Source: DAOUAT01 sp964551735
GTDB lineage: Bacteria > Chloroflexota > Anaerolineae > CG2-30-64-16
Assembly (NCBI GenBank): GCA_964551735.1
Contig: CAZKEF010000011.1
Location: 1-64,000, forward strand
DNA: 64,000 nucleotides
Reading direction: 5' to 3'
Positions 38,901-50,000 of the stretch are shown piece after piece (the stretch's first letter is position 1; the number at the start of each line of letters is the position of its first letter). The translations under genes were made by a program, and so were the position numbers. The notes beneath the pieces were generated by a model. It ran no database searches. It was not told the DNA's origin and was given only the letters and a program-made list of their open reading frames with translations.

Positions 38901-40991
38901 CCCATCGCGATGCTGCCCATGCTGAGCGAAGCCGAAACGCGCCAGATCTTGCGCAAGTGGAGCGCCGGCGCCCTGACGGCGCGCGCGACGCGCAGCGTCG
39001 TTGCGATGTTCGAAGCCCAGGCCGCGGCCAGGCCACACGCCACGGCGCTGGCCCTGGCCGCCGGGGTCACGCCTGATCCCCAGGCGACGATGAGCTATGC
39101 TGACCTGGACGCGCGCGCGAACCAACTGGCGCGCCACCTGGTGACACTGGGTGCGGGGCCGGAGACCATCGTTGCGCTGGTGCTGGAGCGCTCGCTGGAC
39201 ATGGCTGTGGCGATCCTGGGCACGCTCAAGGCGGGGTCGGCCTTCCTGCCGATTGACCCCGACAACCCGGCCGATCGCATCGCGTTCATCTTGAAAGACT
39301 CGGGCGCGCAGATCGTGGTGACCCAGACACGAGTGCTGGAAGCTGGAAGCTGGAAGCTGGAAGCTGACGGCGAAGGGCAGCCAGGGACCCTGGTGCGCCT
39401 GGAGGCGGACTGGCCTGAAATCGCGCGCCACCCCGCATCCAAGATGCCGGATCCCAGATCCCAGATCCCGGATTCGCTCGCCTACGTCGTCTACACCTCG
39501 GGCTCCACCGGCCAGCCTAAGGGCGTGCTCATCGAGCAGGACGGGTTGGCGCAGCACTTGACCGATGTCGCGGCCCTTTTCGAGCTGAGGCCCGAGGACC
39601 GGGTGCTGCAGTTCGCCGCCTACACGTTCGACCAGGGGCTGGAGCAAATCCTGGCGACCCTGACGGCCGGAGCAACGCTGGTGGTGCGCGGCCCCGAGAT
39701 CTGGCCGCCAGCCGATTTCCCCCAGGTGATGGCTAACTACGGCCTCTCGGTCATTAACCTGCCGCCAGCCTACTGGGGCCAGGTGCTGCAAGCGTGGCGA
39801 CGTTCGGCCGCGGCCGCAGCGCCCGACCAGCTACGCCTGATCATCAGCGGCGGCGACGTGCTGTCGGCCGACAGCCTACGGTGGTGGCAGGAAACGCCGG
39901 CCCGCGACGCCCGCCTGCTGAACGCCTATGGCCCGACCGAAACGACCGTCACAGCCACCACCTTCGATGTGCCGGGCGACTGGTTCACGGCTACCGACCA
40001 GCCCGTGCCCATTGGCCGGCCGCTGCCCAACCGGCTGGCATACATCGTTGACCCCCACGGGAACCTGGCCCCGGCCGGCGTGCCCGGCGAGCTGCTGCTG
40101 GGCGGCGCGGGCCTCGCGCGCGGCTATCTCAACCGGCCGGAGCTGACCGCGGAGCAGTTCGCGCCAAACCCCTTTGCCGACGAGACAAGGGGACACGGAG
40201 ACAAGGAGACAGGGAGAGGCGATCTCCCCATCCTCCCATCCCCCCATCTCCCCCTCCGCGCCCGCCTCTACCGGACCGGGGACCTGGTGCGCTGGCGGCG
40301 CGATGGCGCCATCGAATTCATGGGGCGGATCGATCAACAAGTGAAGATCCGCGGCTTCCGCATCGAGCTGGGCGAGATCGAACGCGCCCTGGCCACCCAC
40401 CCGGCCGTGCGCGAGGCGGCCGTCACCGCGCGCGAGGATACGCCCGGCGACAAGCGCCTGGTGGGGTACATCGTGTCGCAGCCGAACACCAGCATCACCG
40501 CAGCCGACCTGCGCGGCCATCTGGCCGAAAGGCTGCCCGGTTACATGACGCCCTCCGCTTTCGTGATGTTGGAGCGGCTGCCGGTGACCGCTAGCGGCAA
40601 GGTCGACCGCCGCAACCTGCCTGCGCCGGCGGTGGGGCAGAGCGATGCCGCGACCTACGTCCCGCCCCGCACGCCTACCGAGGAAGAAGTGGCCGGCATT
40701 TGGGCCCAAGTGCTGGGCCTCCCGCGCGTGGGCATCAACGACAACTTCTTCGACCTGGGGGGGCATTCGCTGCTGGCCACCCAGATCCTGGCCCGGCTGC
40801 ACGAGAGCTTCCCGGTGGAGCTTCCGCTGCGCCAGTTGTTCGAGAAGCCGACGGTAGCCAGCCTGGCAGCACTGATCGAAGAAAGCCTTCTAGCGCAACA
40901 AAGCGACGACACACTGCTGGCGCTGCTGCAAGAGCTCGAAGGTCTCTCGGACGAAGAAGCAAGGCGGCTCCTCGAGGAGCGCCAGGATTGA
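32904..40991 (+). CDS. Hybrid PKS-NRPS 2: KS-AT-KR-ACP-C-A-PCP
   Basis: The 2695-residue synthase adds a malonate unit, reduces it only to a beta-hydroxy acid, and then adds an amino acid. KS is about 24-445 (C195, H331, H374). AT is about 552-855 (GHSIGE with S648; HAFH at 746-749, the malonyl-CoA signature). KR lies within about 935-1400 (GGLGRIG; S1324, Y1337, N1341; no LDD motif). The carrier has S1492 in a PCP-like GGHSLL. C is about 1565-1990 (HHIVSDGW, H1699, D1703). A is about 2030-2570, and PCP has S2622. The pocket reads D-Q-E-N-I-G-A-V-T-K, matching no code I know. The C-terminus LSDEEARRLLEE looks like a docking element. No DH or ER is present, so a hydroxyl should remain. AAGGGTG just upstream supports the ATG at 32904. 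Confidence 0.93.
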   Translation: MHIDEQGSVELEMKDAAYTPGDFDIAIVGMAGRFPGAHDVEAFWRGLADGIEMLSDFSDEEVLAAGIAPALAADPHYVKRGGVLEDAELFDARFFGVYPREAEIMDPQQRVFLELAWTALEHAGYDPATYGGAIAVFAGSGMNTYLLFNLLGNREVRETVQGYQLNISNDKDFLPTRVAYKLNLRGPAINVQTACSTSLVATHLACQALLNFQCDMALAGGATVRVPQKGGYLYQEGGIASPDGRCRAFAADAAGTVGGNGAGIIVLKRLTDALAEGDTIYAVIKGSAINNDGSAKVGYTAPSIEGQTAVIANAQGIAGVAPDTISYIEAHGTGTALGDPIEIAALTQVFRERSEGTLAPQYCAIGSLKTSVGHLDAAAGVASVIKTALALTHRQIPPSLHFDRPNPHIDFTNSPFYVNTTLRDWISPTGPRRAGVSSFGIGGTNAHAIMEEAPAQGATGPSRPWQLLLLSAKTEPALARRTADLADYLARNTPTAAGLADVAYTLHVGRQALAQRSAAVVRDAADALAVLSGREPGRLLLGDGAPSSNSVAFMFTGQGSQYPGMGAGLYETEPVFREYVDRCAELLRPHLGLDIRDLLYPPAGQAEAAAERLRQTALTQPALFVIEYALAQLWLSWGIRPDALIGHSIGEYVALVLSDVMSLADALRIVAARGRLMAALPGGSMLSLPLSQAEAQRLLAGRPNLTVATINAPALVVVAGPHEAVDALERELAAQGIAGRRLHTSHAFHSAMMDPILAPFAEVVRQVRLSPPQIPVISNVTGTWLTPKEATDPAYYARHLRSAVRFADGVATLAAEPDRVLLEVGPGRTLASLAKAHPAVGRDRAVLTSLRGPQDGQDDLAGVLAALGQLWLAGIAADWAAFHAHEVRRRIPLPTYPFERQRYWIEPSRGAEAAQPAAAIKRSDIGRWFYVPSWRRTARPAAADEAGEWLLFTDAGPAAADLAGRLTARGAGVQIVRPGTHFARGEGGYTVRPGDAADYELLIADLATNGRLPSGIVHLWTAEPDAGPDDAIARGFDSVIALARGWGKHGGPADLRLAVITTAAAEVTGAEPLWPVRATVLGACRVIPQEYPHIACQVIDVTDLGAEAAEVAAELAAPSAEPVVAYRNRHRWAQAFEPAATSAQDGLGRLRQGGVYLITGGLGRIGGVLAEHLARTVCARLALVDRSALPPRETWDGLLAEDEAPDWDVDGGRAGAGPAPAPNLDKIRQILALEALGAETLTMQADVADPAQMAAVVARTTARFGALHGVIHAAGAVGEAAVKAVAETGPAERDAQFRAKVVGTQALAEALAGRPVDFVVLMSSISTVLGGLGFAAYAAANSFLDAFAAQQARAAEDQQRWISAAWDGWGFAEPGALGRAAAKATDFAITPAEGGQAFTRLLGLDGAAQAVIATADLEARLAQWARPKAAEPEAEGSPTAPATTRHTRPNLRTAFIAPVDEIESAIAADWEQILGIAPIGIHDDFFELGGHSLLATQLVSRLRDAYRVELPLRNLFETPTIAGLAELIRNARPQASDAGAATALAASPAAIRPRPRLTAEDGTSRLPLSFGQQRLWFLDQLDPGSPLYNNFAALRIDGPIDAVLLARCVNTVIARHEVLRTVYGQQEGRPTQRILDALEIAVPVTDLQDLAPDARQQEVTRLALAEARAPFDLATGPLLRAHLLRTGPQEHVLFFTMHHIVSDGWSVGVLMHELIASYQAFSAGADASVLPPLPVQYADYAAWQRDWLAGAGDAGGSPLAEQMAYWRARLGDDPLPLELPTDRPRPATQTTRGANQWFTLPPELHRTLDALARQEGATLFMTLLAGLQALLHRYAGQEDISVGTPVANRIRGETEPLIGFLLNTLVLRCDLSDAPSFRQLLARVKETALGAYAHQDVPFEMLVEALQPTRDMSRSPFFQVMFDLQAEPLAGLALPGATLTPLPVDGGTAKFDLALSMTYGDTLGGYLNYNTDLFDAETARAMVTHFQALLSAASAEPDRPIAMLPMLSEAETRQILRKWSAGALTARATRSVVAMFEAQAAARPHATALALAAGVTPDPQATMSYADLDARANQLARHLVTLGAGPETIVALVLERSLDMAVAILGTLKAGSAFLPIDPDNPADRIAFILKDSGAQIVVTQTRVLEAGSWKLEADGEGQPGTLVRLEADWPEIARHPASKMPDPRSQIPDSLAYVVYTSGSTGQPKGVLIEQDGLAQHLTDVAALFELRPEDRVLQFAAYTFDQGLEQILATLTAGATLVVRGPEIWPPADFPQVMANYGLSVINLPPAYWGQVLQAWRRSAAAAAPDQLRLIISGGDVLSADSLRWWQETPARDARLLNAYGPTETTVTATTFDVPGDWFTATDQPVPIGRPLPNRLAYIVDPHGNLAPAGVPGELLLGGAGLARGYLNRPELTAEQFAPNPFADETRGHGDKETGRGDLPILPSPHLPLRARLYRTGDLVRWRRDGAIEFMGRIDQQVKIRGFRIELGEIERALATHPAVREAAVTAREDTPGDKRLVGYIVSQPNTSITAADLRGHLAERLPGYMTPSAFVMLERLPVTASGKVDRRNLPAPAVGQSDAATYVPPRTPTEEEVAGIWAQVLGLPRVGINDNFFDLGGHSLLATQILARLHESFPVELPLRQLFEKPTVASLAALIEESLLAQQSDDTLLALLQELEGLSDEEARRLLEERQD
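39336..39477 (+). repeat. Site-1 repeat inserts in A domain 2
   Basis: Four tandem GCTGGAA units (39336-39368) and a CAGATCC-type period-7/8 tract (39436-39477, units like GGATCCCAGATCCC) lie before YTSGSTG at the same positions as in A domain 1. Confidence 0.75.
40182..40256 (+). repeat. Site-2 repeat insert in A domain 2
   Basis: A GACAAGGG/GACACGGA/GACAAGGA purine run is followed by a CCCCATCC/TCCCATCC pyrimidine run, in frame between NPFAD and RLYRTGDL. The central GGCGATCT is one base off the GCGATCGC octamer seen in other copies. Confidence 0.85.
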
Positions 40992-41010
40992 CAGCAAACG
41001 GAGCATCTTA

Positions 41011-44000
41011 ATGTCTGAGCCCGCTAACCGCCTGGACGGACTTTCACCCGAAAAACGAGCGCTGCTGCTCGCCCGCATCAAAGAGAAAGCCAAAGCCGCT
41101 GCGCAAGAGGCAGGGATCAGCCCGCGCGCCGACCGCAGCAGCTATCCGCTTTCGTTCGCGCAGCAACGCCTCTGGATCTTGAGCCAACTGGAGCCGGACA
41201 GCCCGTTTTACAACATCACCCTCACGCTGCGCCTCAGCGGTGCACTGGACGTGCCGGCCCTGGCGCAAAGCCTGAACGAGGTGGTGCGCCGACACGAGGT
41301 CTTGCGCGCCCGGTTCATCACCGAGCATGGCAATCCGATCCAGGTCATAGCATCGGGCTTCGAGTTGTTGCAAGCGCGTGAAACGCTGGCCAGCGCCGGA
41401 GCCGATCGATCCAGCGTCGAGGCCGAAGCGCAACGCATCGCGCGGGAGGAAGCCGGCCGGCCGTTTGACCTGAGCCGGGGGCCCCTCATCCGGGCGCGCC
41501 TGCTCCGCCTGGCCGAGGATGAACACCTGCTGATCCTCACCATGCACCACATCGTCACCGATGCCTGGTCAACCGGCGTCCTGGTGCGAGAAATCGGCCT
41601 GCTTTACGACAGCTATCATAACCCGGCAGCCGCGGCGCGCGAGTTGGCGCCCCTGCCGCTGCAATACGCTGACTACGCCCAGTGGCAGCGGGATCAATTC
41701 CAGGGCACCCGCCTTGACAGCGAGCTGGCTTACTGGCAAGAACAGCTCAGGGACGCCGCGCCCGTGCTTGAGCTGCCTACGGACCGGCCGCGGCCGGCAG
41801 TGCAGACCGTAAAGGGCGCCGTGGTCCCCTTCGCCATCCCCGACACCCTGGGCACTGCCCTGCGCGATCTGGCACGCCAGGAGAGCGCGACGCTGTTCCA
41901 GGTGCTGCTGGCGGCATATCAGGTGTTGCTGTTCCGCTACACCGGCCAGACCGACATCTGCGTGGGCACGCCGGTTGCCGGCCGCACCCGCCCCGAGCTG
42001 GAGAGCCTCATCGGCTTCTTCGTCAACACCCTGGTGATGCGCGGCCGTCTGGACGGCGAACCCAGCTTCCGTGAATTCCTGACCCGGGTGCGCGCGAGCA
42101 CCCTGGACGCGCAGGCCCATCAGGACCTGCCATTCGACATGCTGGTGGATGCCCTGCAGCCGCAGCGCAACCTGAGCTTCACCCCCATCTTCCAGGTGAT
42201 GTTTGCGCTGGAACAACGCGCCAGCAGCGCGCTGCATCTGCCCGATGTCACGATCGAAGCTATCGAGACGCACAGCGGCACCTCCAAATTCGATCTGACG
42301 TTGTTCATGACCGAAGATGAGACAGGCCTGCACGGCGCCATCGAGTACAACACCGACCTCTGGCAACAGACGAGCGTGACGCGCATGGCGGACCACTTCG
42401 TGTGCTTGCTGGCCGCGATCGTCGCAGACCCCACCTGCTCCGTGGCCGAGTTGTCCATTCTGCCCGAGGCCGAGCGGCGCCGCGTCGTAGAAGAATGGAA
42501 TGCCACGGCCACGAGCTACCCGCGCGGCAAAACGCTGGGCAAGCTGTTCGAGGAACAGGTAGCGCGCAGCCCCAACGCCATCGCGGTGACCTACGGCGGG
42601 CGTTCGTTGAGTTTCGCGGATCTCAACAGCCGGGCCAACCGGCTGGCCGCGTGCCTGCAGAGCCTGGGCGTGGGACCGGAAACCCTGGTTGGGTTCTACC
42701 TGGAACGCTCCATCGATCTGGTCGTCGCGATGCTGGGCATCGTCAAGGCCGGCGGCGCGTATTTGCCGCTCGACGTGGATTATCCGGCCGATCGCCTGGC
42801 CTTCATGCTGAAGGATGGCCGGGCGCCGGTGCTCTTGACGCAGGCCAGCCTCATGGAGCAAGCGCCCCCAACCGACGCGACAGTGCTACAGATGGACGCC
42901 GATTGGCCCCGGATCGCCCAATTCAGCGACGCCAACCCCGTCACCGATGTACGACCTGGCAACCTGGCATACGTCATCTACACCTCCGGATCGACGGGGA
43001 TCCCCAAAGGGGTGTCCATCCCGCAGCAAGCCATCGCCCGGCTGGTGTTCAACACCAACTATATCGAGCTCGGCCCCTCGGACCGCATCGCACAGGCGTC
43101 CAACGCGTCCTTCGACGCGGCCACTTTCGAGATCTGGGGCGCGCTGCTGCGAGGGGCCAGGCTGATCGGTGTCAGCAAAGACATCGCGCTTTCGGCCCAC
43201 CTGTTCACCGACTTCCTTCGACAGGAAGGGATCACGACGCTGTTCCTGACGACGGCGCTGTTCAACTACATTGCCGCCGAAGCGCCCGATGGCTTCGCAA
43301 CCCTCAGCCACCTGCTCTTCGGCGGCGAAGCGGTTGACCCGCGTTGGGTGCGCCAGGTGCTGAGACATGGCCCCCCGCGGCGTCTGTTGCACGTGTACGG
43401 CCCCACCGAAAGCACCACGTTCGCTTCCTGGCACCCTGTCACCGAGGTGAGCGAGGATGCGCGGACCGTGCCCATCGGCCGGCCGCTGTCGAACACGACG
43501 ATCTATGTGCTGGACCACAAGTTCAACCCAGTGCCGATCGGCGTGGCAGGCGAGCTGTGCATCGGCGGCGATGGCCTGGCCGTGTCGTATCTGCACCGGC
43601 CGGAGCTGACCGCTGAGAAGTTCGTGCCGAACCCGTTTGCCGACGAGACAAGGGAACAAGGAGACAAGGAGACAGGGAGAGGCGATCGCCCCATCTCCCC
43701 ATCCCCCCATCTGCCCCGCCGCGCCCGCCTCTACCGCACCGGCGACCTGGTCCGGTTCCTGGAAGATGGCGCTATCGAGTTCGTGGGGCGCATCGACTAC
43801 CAGGTGAAGATCCGCGGCTTCCGCATCGAGCTCGGCGAGATCGAGACGATCCTGGCGCGCCATCCCGCGCTGGCGCAAGTTTTCGTCATGGTGCGCGGCG
43901 ACGCCAGCAGCGAGCGCCACGTGGTGGCTTACCTGGTGCCCCAGCACGGCGCGACGCCGAGCGTGAGTGAGCTGCGCAGCTTCCTGCGGGAGCGCCTGCC

Positions 44001-47000
44001 CGACTACATGGTGCCGGCGGCCTTCGTCTTCATGGATGCGCTGCCCCTCAACCCCAACGGCAAGGTCGATCGCAAAGCGCTGCCCGCGCCGGATCAGGCG
44101 CGACCGGAGACCGATAAGGAGTACGTGGCGCCGCGCACCCCCATCGAACGCTTCCTGGCTCAAAAGTGGCAGGAAGTGCTCGGCATCGAACGCATCGGCG
44201 TGCACGATAACTTCTTCGAGCTGGGCGGCAACTCGCTGCAGGCGGCCGTGTTGACCAACCGCATGCAAGAAGAGCTCGGCGCGGCGGCGCACGTGCGCGC
44301 GGTCTTCATGGCGCCTACCATCGCGGACCTGGCGATGTACCTGGAGGAATACTATCCCGACGCGATCGCGGGCATCGTCGGCATCACACCTGCGGCCAAC
44401 GGAACGGCGCAGGCAGCCGGGTACACGTTCCAGCAAAAGGCCGCCGTCCCCGCCCAGGTGGACGCGTCGACGCTGGCGCAGTTCCGCGCGCTGATCCCGA
44501 CGCTGCCGCCGCGCGGTGCGCCGGCCGATGCGGAAACCGCCGCGCCCAATCCGCCGGCAGTCTTCGTGCTATCGCCCCCCCGCTCGGGATCGACCTTGCT
44601 GCGCGTCATGCTGGCCGGGAACCCCAGGCTGTTCGCGCCGCCGGAGCTGGACCTGCTCTCCTTCAATACCCTGGCCGAGCGCCACGCGGCCTTCTCCGGT
44701 AAATACGAATTCTGGCTCGAAGGTCCGCTGAAGGCCATCATGGCGCTGCGCAACTGCAGCATCGAAGAGGCCACCGCACTCATGGCCGAATATGAGGCCC
44801 AGGGCTGGACCACCAAGCAGTTCTACCGCGCGATGCAGGCCTGGATCGCGGCAAGCGCACCGGCCGGAGGACGCTTGCTGGTGGACAAAACGCCCGTCTA
44901 CCCGCTGGACCCGGCCATCCTGGCGCGCATGGAGCAGGATTTCAGCGACGCGCGTTACATCCACCTGATGCGCCACCCGTTCGCGACCGTCTACTCGTTC
45001 ATGGAGGCGCGGCTGGAGGAGATCTTCTTCCGCCACGAACATCCCTTCTCCATTCGCGCATTAGCTGAGCTGGTGTACACCGTCAGCCACCAGAACATCC
45101 TGGGCTTCCTGGCGCGCATCCCGGCCGAACGGCAACATCGCGTCTGGTTCGAGGAACTCGTCAGTCACCCGGAACCCGTGATGCAGGGCATCTGCGAATT
45201 CCTGGGCATTGACTTCCACCCGGCGATGCTGGAGCCATACCAGGGCGACCGGATGACCTCCGGCATCCGCCCGGGCCAGCAGATGGTCGGCGACTTCAAG
45301 TTCTACCTGCGCAACCGCATTGACGCCAAGGCAGCCGACCGCTGGAAGCGCTTCAAGAAAGACGACGTCCTCAGCGACCTGACCTGGGCCGCAGCCCGCG
45401 AGCTGGGTTACGAGCCGCCGGCCGATGACGAGGCGCCGGCGCAACCCGAGGCCACCCAGCAAGCGCCGATCGCGCCGCTCACAGAAGGGGAAACGCCGCC
45501 GCTGTCATACGCGCAGCAGCGCATCTGGTTCCTGGATCAATTTGAGCCCGGCAGCCCGTATTACAACGTCCCGTCAGCCGTTCGGATCACGGGACGCCTG
45601 CGGATTACGGCGCTGGAACAGTCGCTGGATGCCATCCGTGCGCGCCATGAGGTGCTGCGCACGTCCTTCGCCGCGGTGGATGGCGTTGCGCGGCCCGTGG
45701 TAAGCCCCGAACCCCACCACGCGTTAGCCGTGATTGACCTGCGCGGCCTGCCCCAAGCAGAACGCGAAGTTGAAGCCCAACGCCGGATCGCTGAAGAGGC
45801 GCGCCGGCCCTTTGACTTGAGCACGGGCCCCCTGCTGCGCGCCACGTTGCTGCGCCTGGCCGACGAAGACCACATCGCGCTGGTCACCATGCACCACGTC
45901 GTGTCCGACGGCTGGTCGGTGGGGGTGATGATCCGTGAGCTGGCCGCGTTCTATGACGCGTTCTCAACAGGCCGCAGCGCAGCAGACGCCGGGCTGCCGC
46001 CGCTACCGATCCAATACGGTGACTACGCGGCCTGGCAGCGGCGGTGGCTGGCCAGCGGGGTGGCGCAGACGCAACTAGAATTCTGGAAGAAACAGCTTGC
46101 GGGCCTGCCGCCGCTGCTGGAGCTGCCCACTGACAGGCCGCGGCCCGCGGTGCAGACCCTGAACGGCGCGCGCCACACCTTCACCGTTTCCAGCGAAACA
46201 GCAAAAGGCGTCATGGACCTGAGCCGCAAAGAAGGCGTGACCCTGTTCATGACGCTGCTGGCCGCATTCCAGACACTGCTGCACCGTTATGCGGCGCAAG
46301 AAGACATCGCAGTCGGCACACCCATCGCCGGCCGCAACCGGCCAGAAATCGAGAACCTGATCGGTTTCTTTGTGAACACCCTGGTGATCCGCAGCGACCT
46401 CTCCGGCGCACCCAGCTTCCGTGAGCTGCTGCACCGCGTGCATCACGCAGCCACCCAGGCCTATGAACACCAGGATGTGCCGTTCGAGATGCTGGTGGAA
46501 GAACTGCGCCCGCAGCGCGAGATGAGCCACACGCCGTTGTTCCAGGCCATGTTCGCCCTGCAAGATGCGCCGTTGACGACGCTCAAGCTGGCCGGCGCCT
46601 CCCTGACCCCCCTGCAACCGGACACGCGGACCGCGAAATTCGATCTGACGCTCAACGTCGTCGAACGTCCCGATGGGCTGTTGCGCTGCGCGCTGGAATA
46701 CAACACCGATCTGTTCGACGCCAGCACAGCCGAACGGATGGCCGGCCACTTCCGCGCCCTGCTGGCCGCCGCCGTCGCCAACCCCGACGAGGCCATCGGC
46801 CGATTGCCCATGCTGACCGCGCGGGAGAAGACCGAGCTCTTTGAGCTGTTCGGCGCCTGGAACGACACTGCGGTCACCCTGGGCACCGACAACACCCTGC
46901 ACGCCCGCTTGGAGCAACAGGTTGCGCGCGCGCCACACGCCACGGCGGTCATCGCCGAGACCCCCGAGGGCAAGGTGACATCCCTGACCTTCGCCGAACT

Positions 47001-50000
47001 GGACGCCCGCGCGAACCAACTGGCGCATGCGCTGCGCGCCTACGATGTCGGCCCCGAACAGATCGTCGCGTTGGCCTTGGAGCGCTCGACCGACCTGATC
47101 GTTGCCATTTTCGGCATCCTCAAGGCCGGCGCCGCCTACCTACCCCTGGATCCCGCCTATCCGGCCGACCGCCTGTCATACATGTTGACAGACTCCGGGG
47201 CCCGGGTGCTGGTGACACAGCAGGCGCTCCTGGCGCAGGCGAAATGGCAGCGGCCCGATAACACGACCCCCCTGGCTGCCATTTGCCTGGACGACGGGGC
47301 TGCACTCGCACGTTTCCCGATCCACCCGCCGCAGCCGCTGGCCCAGCCTGACAACCTGGCCTACATCATCTACACCTCCGGCTCGACCGGCTGGCCCAAG
47401 GGCGTGATGGTGACGCACCGCACAGCGCTCAACCTGGCCGGCGGCCTGCACCGCGTGGCCTACGCGCACGCGCCGCACGAGCACCCCCTGCGGCTGAGCC
47501 TGAACGCGCCCCTTTCGTTCGACGCCTCCGTGCAGCAGTGGATCATGCTCACCTATGGCCACACCCTGGTGGTCATCCCGCAGGAGGTCCGCACCGATGC
47601 CGAGGCGCTGCTGGCTTTCATCCGCCGCCACCGGCTCGATCAACTGGATTGCGTGCCTTCGCAGCTCAAGCTGCTGCTGGCCGCGGGGCTGCTCGACCCG
47701 GCAGCGGAATGGGCACCCGCCATCGCCTTCCCAGGCGGCGAGGCCATTGACCCGGCCACCTGGCAGATCCTGGCGCAGGCGCCGGCCACCGACTTCTACA
47801 ATATGTACGGCCCCACCGAGTGCACCGTGGATGCGACCACCGCGTGCGCCCGGCTGGCGCCGGGCCATCCCACCATCGGCCGGCCGCTGCCCAACGTCAG
47901 CGTCTATGTCCTGGACCGCTACATGCAGCTCTTGCCCATCGGTGTGCCGGGCGAGCTGTACATCGGCGGGGCCGGCGTCACGCGCGGTTATCTCAACCGG
48001 CCGGAGCTGACCGCGGAGCGGTTCGTGCCGGATCCTTTTGCGGGGGAGACAAGGACGCCCTACGGGCGAGGAGACAAGGCGACAGGGGGAAACGTTCCCC
48101 CTCTCTCCCCGTCTCCCCATCTCCCCCTCGCCGGCGCCCGCCTCTACCGCACCGGCGACCTGGTGCGCTGGCGGCCCGATGGCAACCTGGAGTTCCTGGG
48201 GCGCACCGACTTCCAGGTGAAGGTGCGCGGCTTCCGCATCGAGCTGGGCGAGATCGAAAGCGCCCTGCGCACGCACCCGGCCGTGCGCGATGGGGTCGTC
48301 ATCGCCCGCGCCGAACCGACCGGCGACAAGCGCCTGGTTGCCTACCTGGTAGCGCACGCCGACGCGGTCACACCCACGGTTGCGGACCTGCGCCAGCACC
48401 TGCTGACCACCCTGCCCGAGCACATGGTGCCCAGCGCCTTCGTGACCCTCGATGCGCTGCCCCTGACGCCGAACGGTAAAATCGACCGCAAGGCCCTGCC
48501 TGAGCCGACGGCCGGCACGCGCGCCGACCTGGGCCGCGCGTACGTGCCGCCGACCACCCCGGCTGAACAGGCGCTGGCCGAAATCTGGGCGCAGGTGCTG
48601 GGCGTGTCCCAGGTGGGCATCACCGACAACTTCTTCGAGTTGGGCGGCGATTCGATCCTCTCTATCCAGGTCATCGCGCGCGCGGCCCAGGCCGGGCTGC
48701 GCTTGACGCCCAGGATGCTGTTCCAGGCACCCACCATCGCCCGCCTGGCTGCCCAGGCCGACCTGGCCCCAGCCCTCGCGGCACAGGCCGAACAGGGGAT
48801 CATCGAAGGGGAGGTGCCGTTGACGCCGATCCAGCACCACTTCTTCGCCAGCCACCTGCCTGCGCCCGATCACTGGAACCAGTCGCTGTTACTGGCGGTG
48901 CGCAGCCAGCTCCAGCCTGCCCACCTGCGCGCGGCCATCGCCGCGCTGCTGCGCCACCATGACGCGCTGCGCCTGCGCTTCACCCGCAGCGCCGATGGCT
49001 GGCGCCAGGCCAGCGCGGGCGTGAGCGACGATGTGCCCTTCGCATACTTCGATCTGAGCAGCGTCGATGACGCGGCCGCGTCGGCCACGGTGACGGCTGA
49101 AGTGACGGTGGCCCAGGCGGGGCTCAACCTGGTCCAAGGACCGCTTCTCCGGGTGCTATACTTCGACCTCGGCCCGCAGCGCGATGGTCGGCTTTTCTTC
49201 ACCATCCACCACCTGGCCGTGGACCGGGTCTCCTGGCGCATCGTGCTGGAGGACCTCGGCCGCGCTTACGAGCAGATCCACAGCGGGCAGGCGCCCAGGC
49301 TGCCGGCGAAGACCACTTCCTTCCGCGAGTGGGCGCTGCGCATGGTCGAGTACGCCGATTCGCTGGCCGCGCGCGCGGAGGCAGCTTACTGGCAAGGCCT
49401 GGGCCGCGCCGCGATCCCGCGCCTCCCGCTGGACTTCCCACTGAGCAATGTGCTGCCGGCCGAAGCGACCGCGCGCGTGTCGGCCGCATTCCTCGACGAG
49501 CCGGAGACGCAGGCGCTCCTGGCCCAGGTGCCGCAGGCGTACGGCACGGACGTCAACGAGGTGCTGCTCACCGCGCTGGCGCTGGCGTTCGAAGACTGGA
49601 TCGGGCCAACCCTGCTGGTCGAAGTCGAAGGGCACGGCCGGCAAGATGAGCTGCTGAACGACAAAGCACTGGGTCTGCACAACGGCCAACCGACCGTTGA
49701 TATCTCGCGCACAGTAGGCTGGTTCACAGCCATCTACCCGGTGGCAGCGACACTGCCGCCGCCGGCGCCGTCCGGCCAGGAAGACGTACGCCTGGGCGCA
49801 GCGCTGAAGGCGGTGAAGGAACAGGTGCGCCGGGCGCCGAACAAAGGCTTCGGCTACGGCATCCTGCGCTACCTCAACCACGACCCGGTGATCGCCGGGC
49901 AGATGGCAGCGTTGCCACGGCCCCAGGTCAGCTTCAACTACCTGGGCCAGTTCACCGACGCCGCAGGCCAGGCCGGGCTGTTCGCGCCCGCGGCCGAGCC

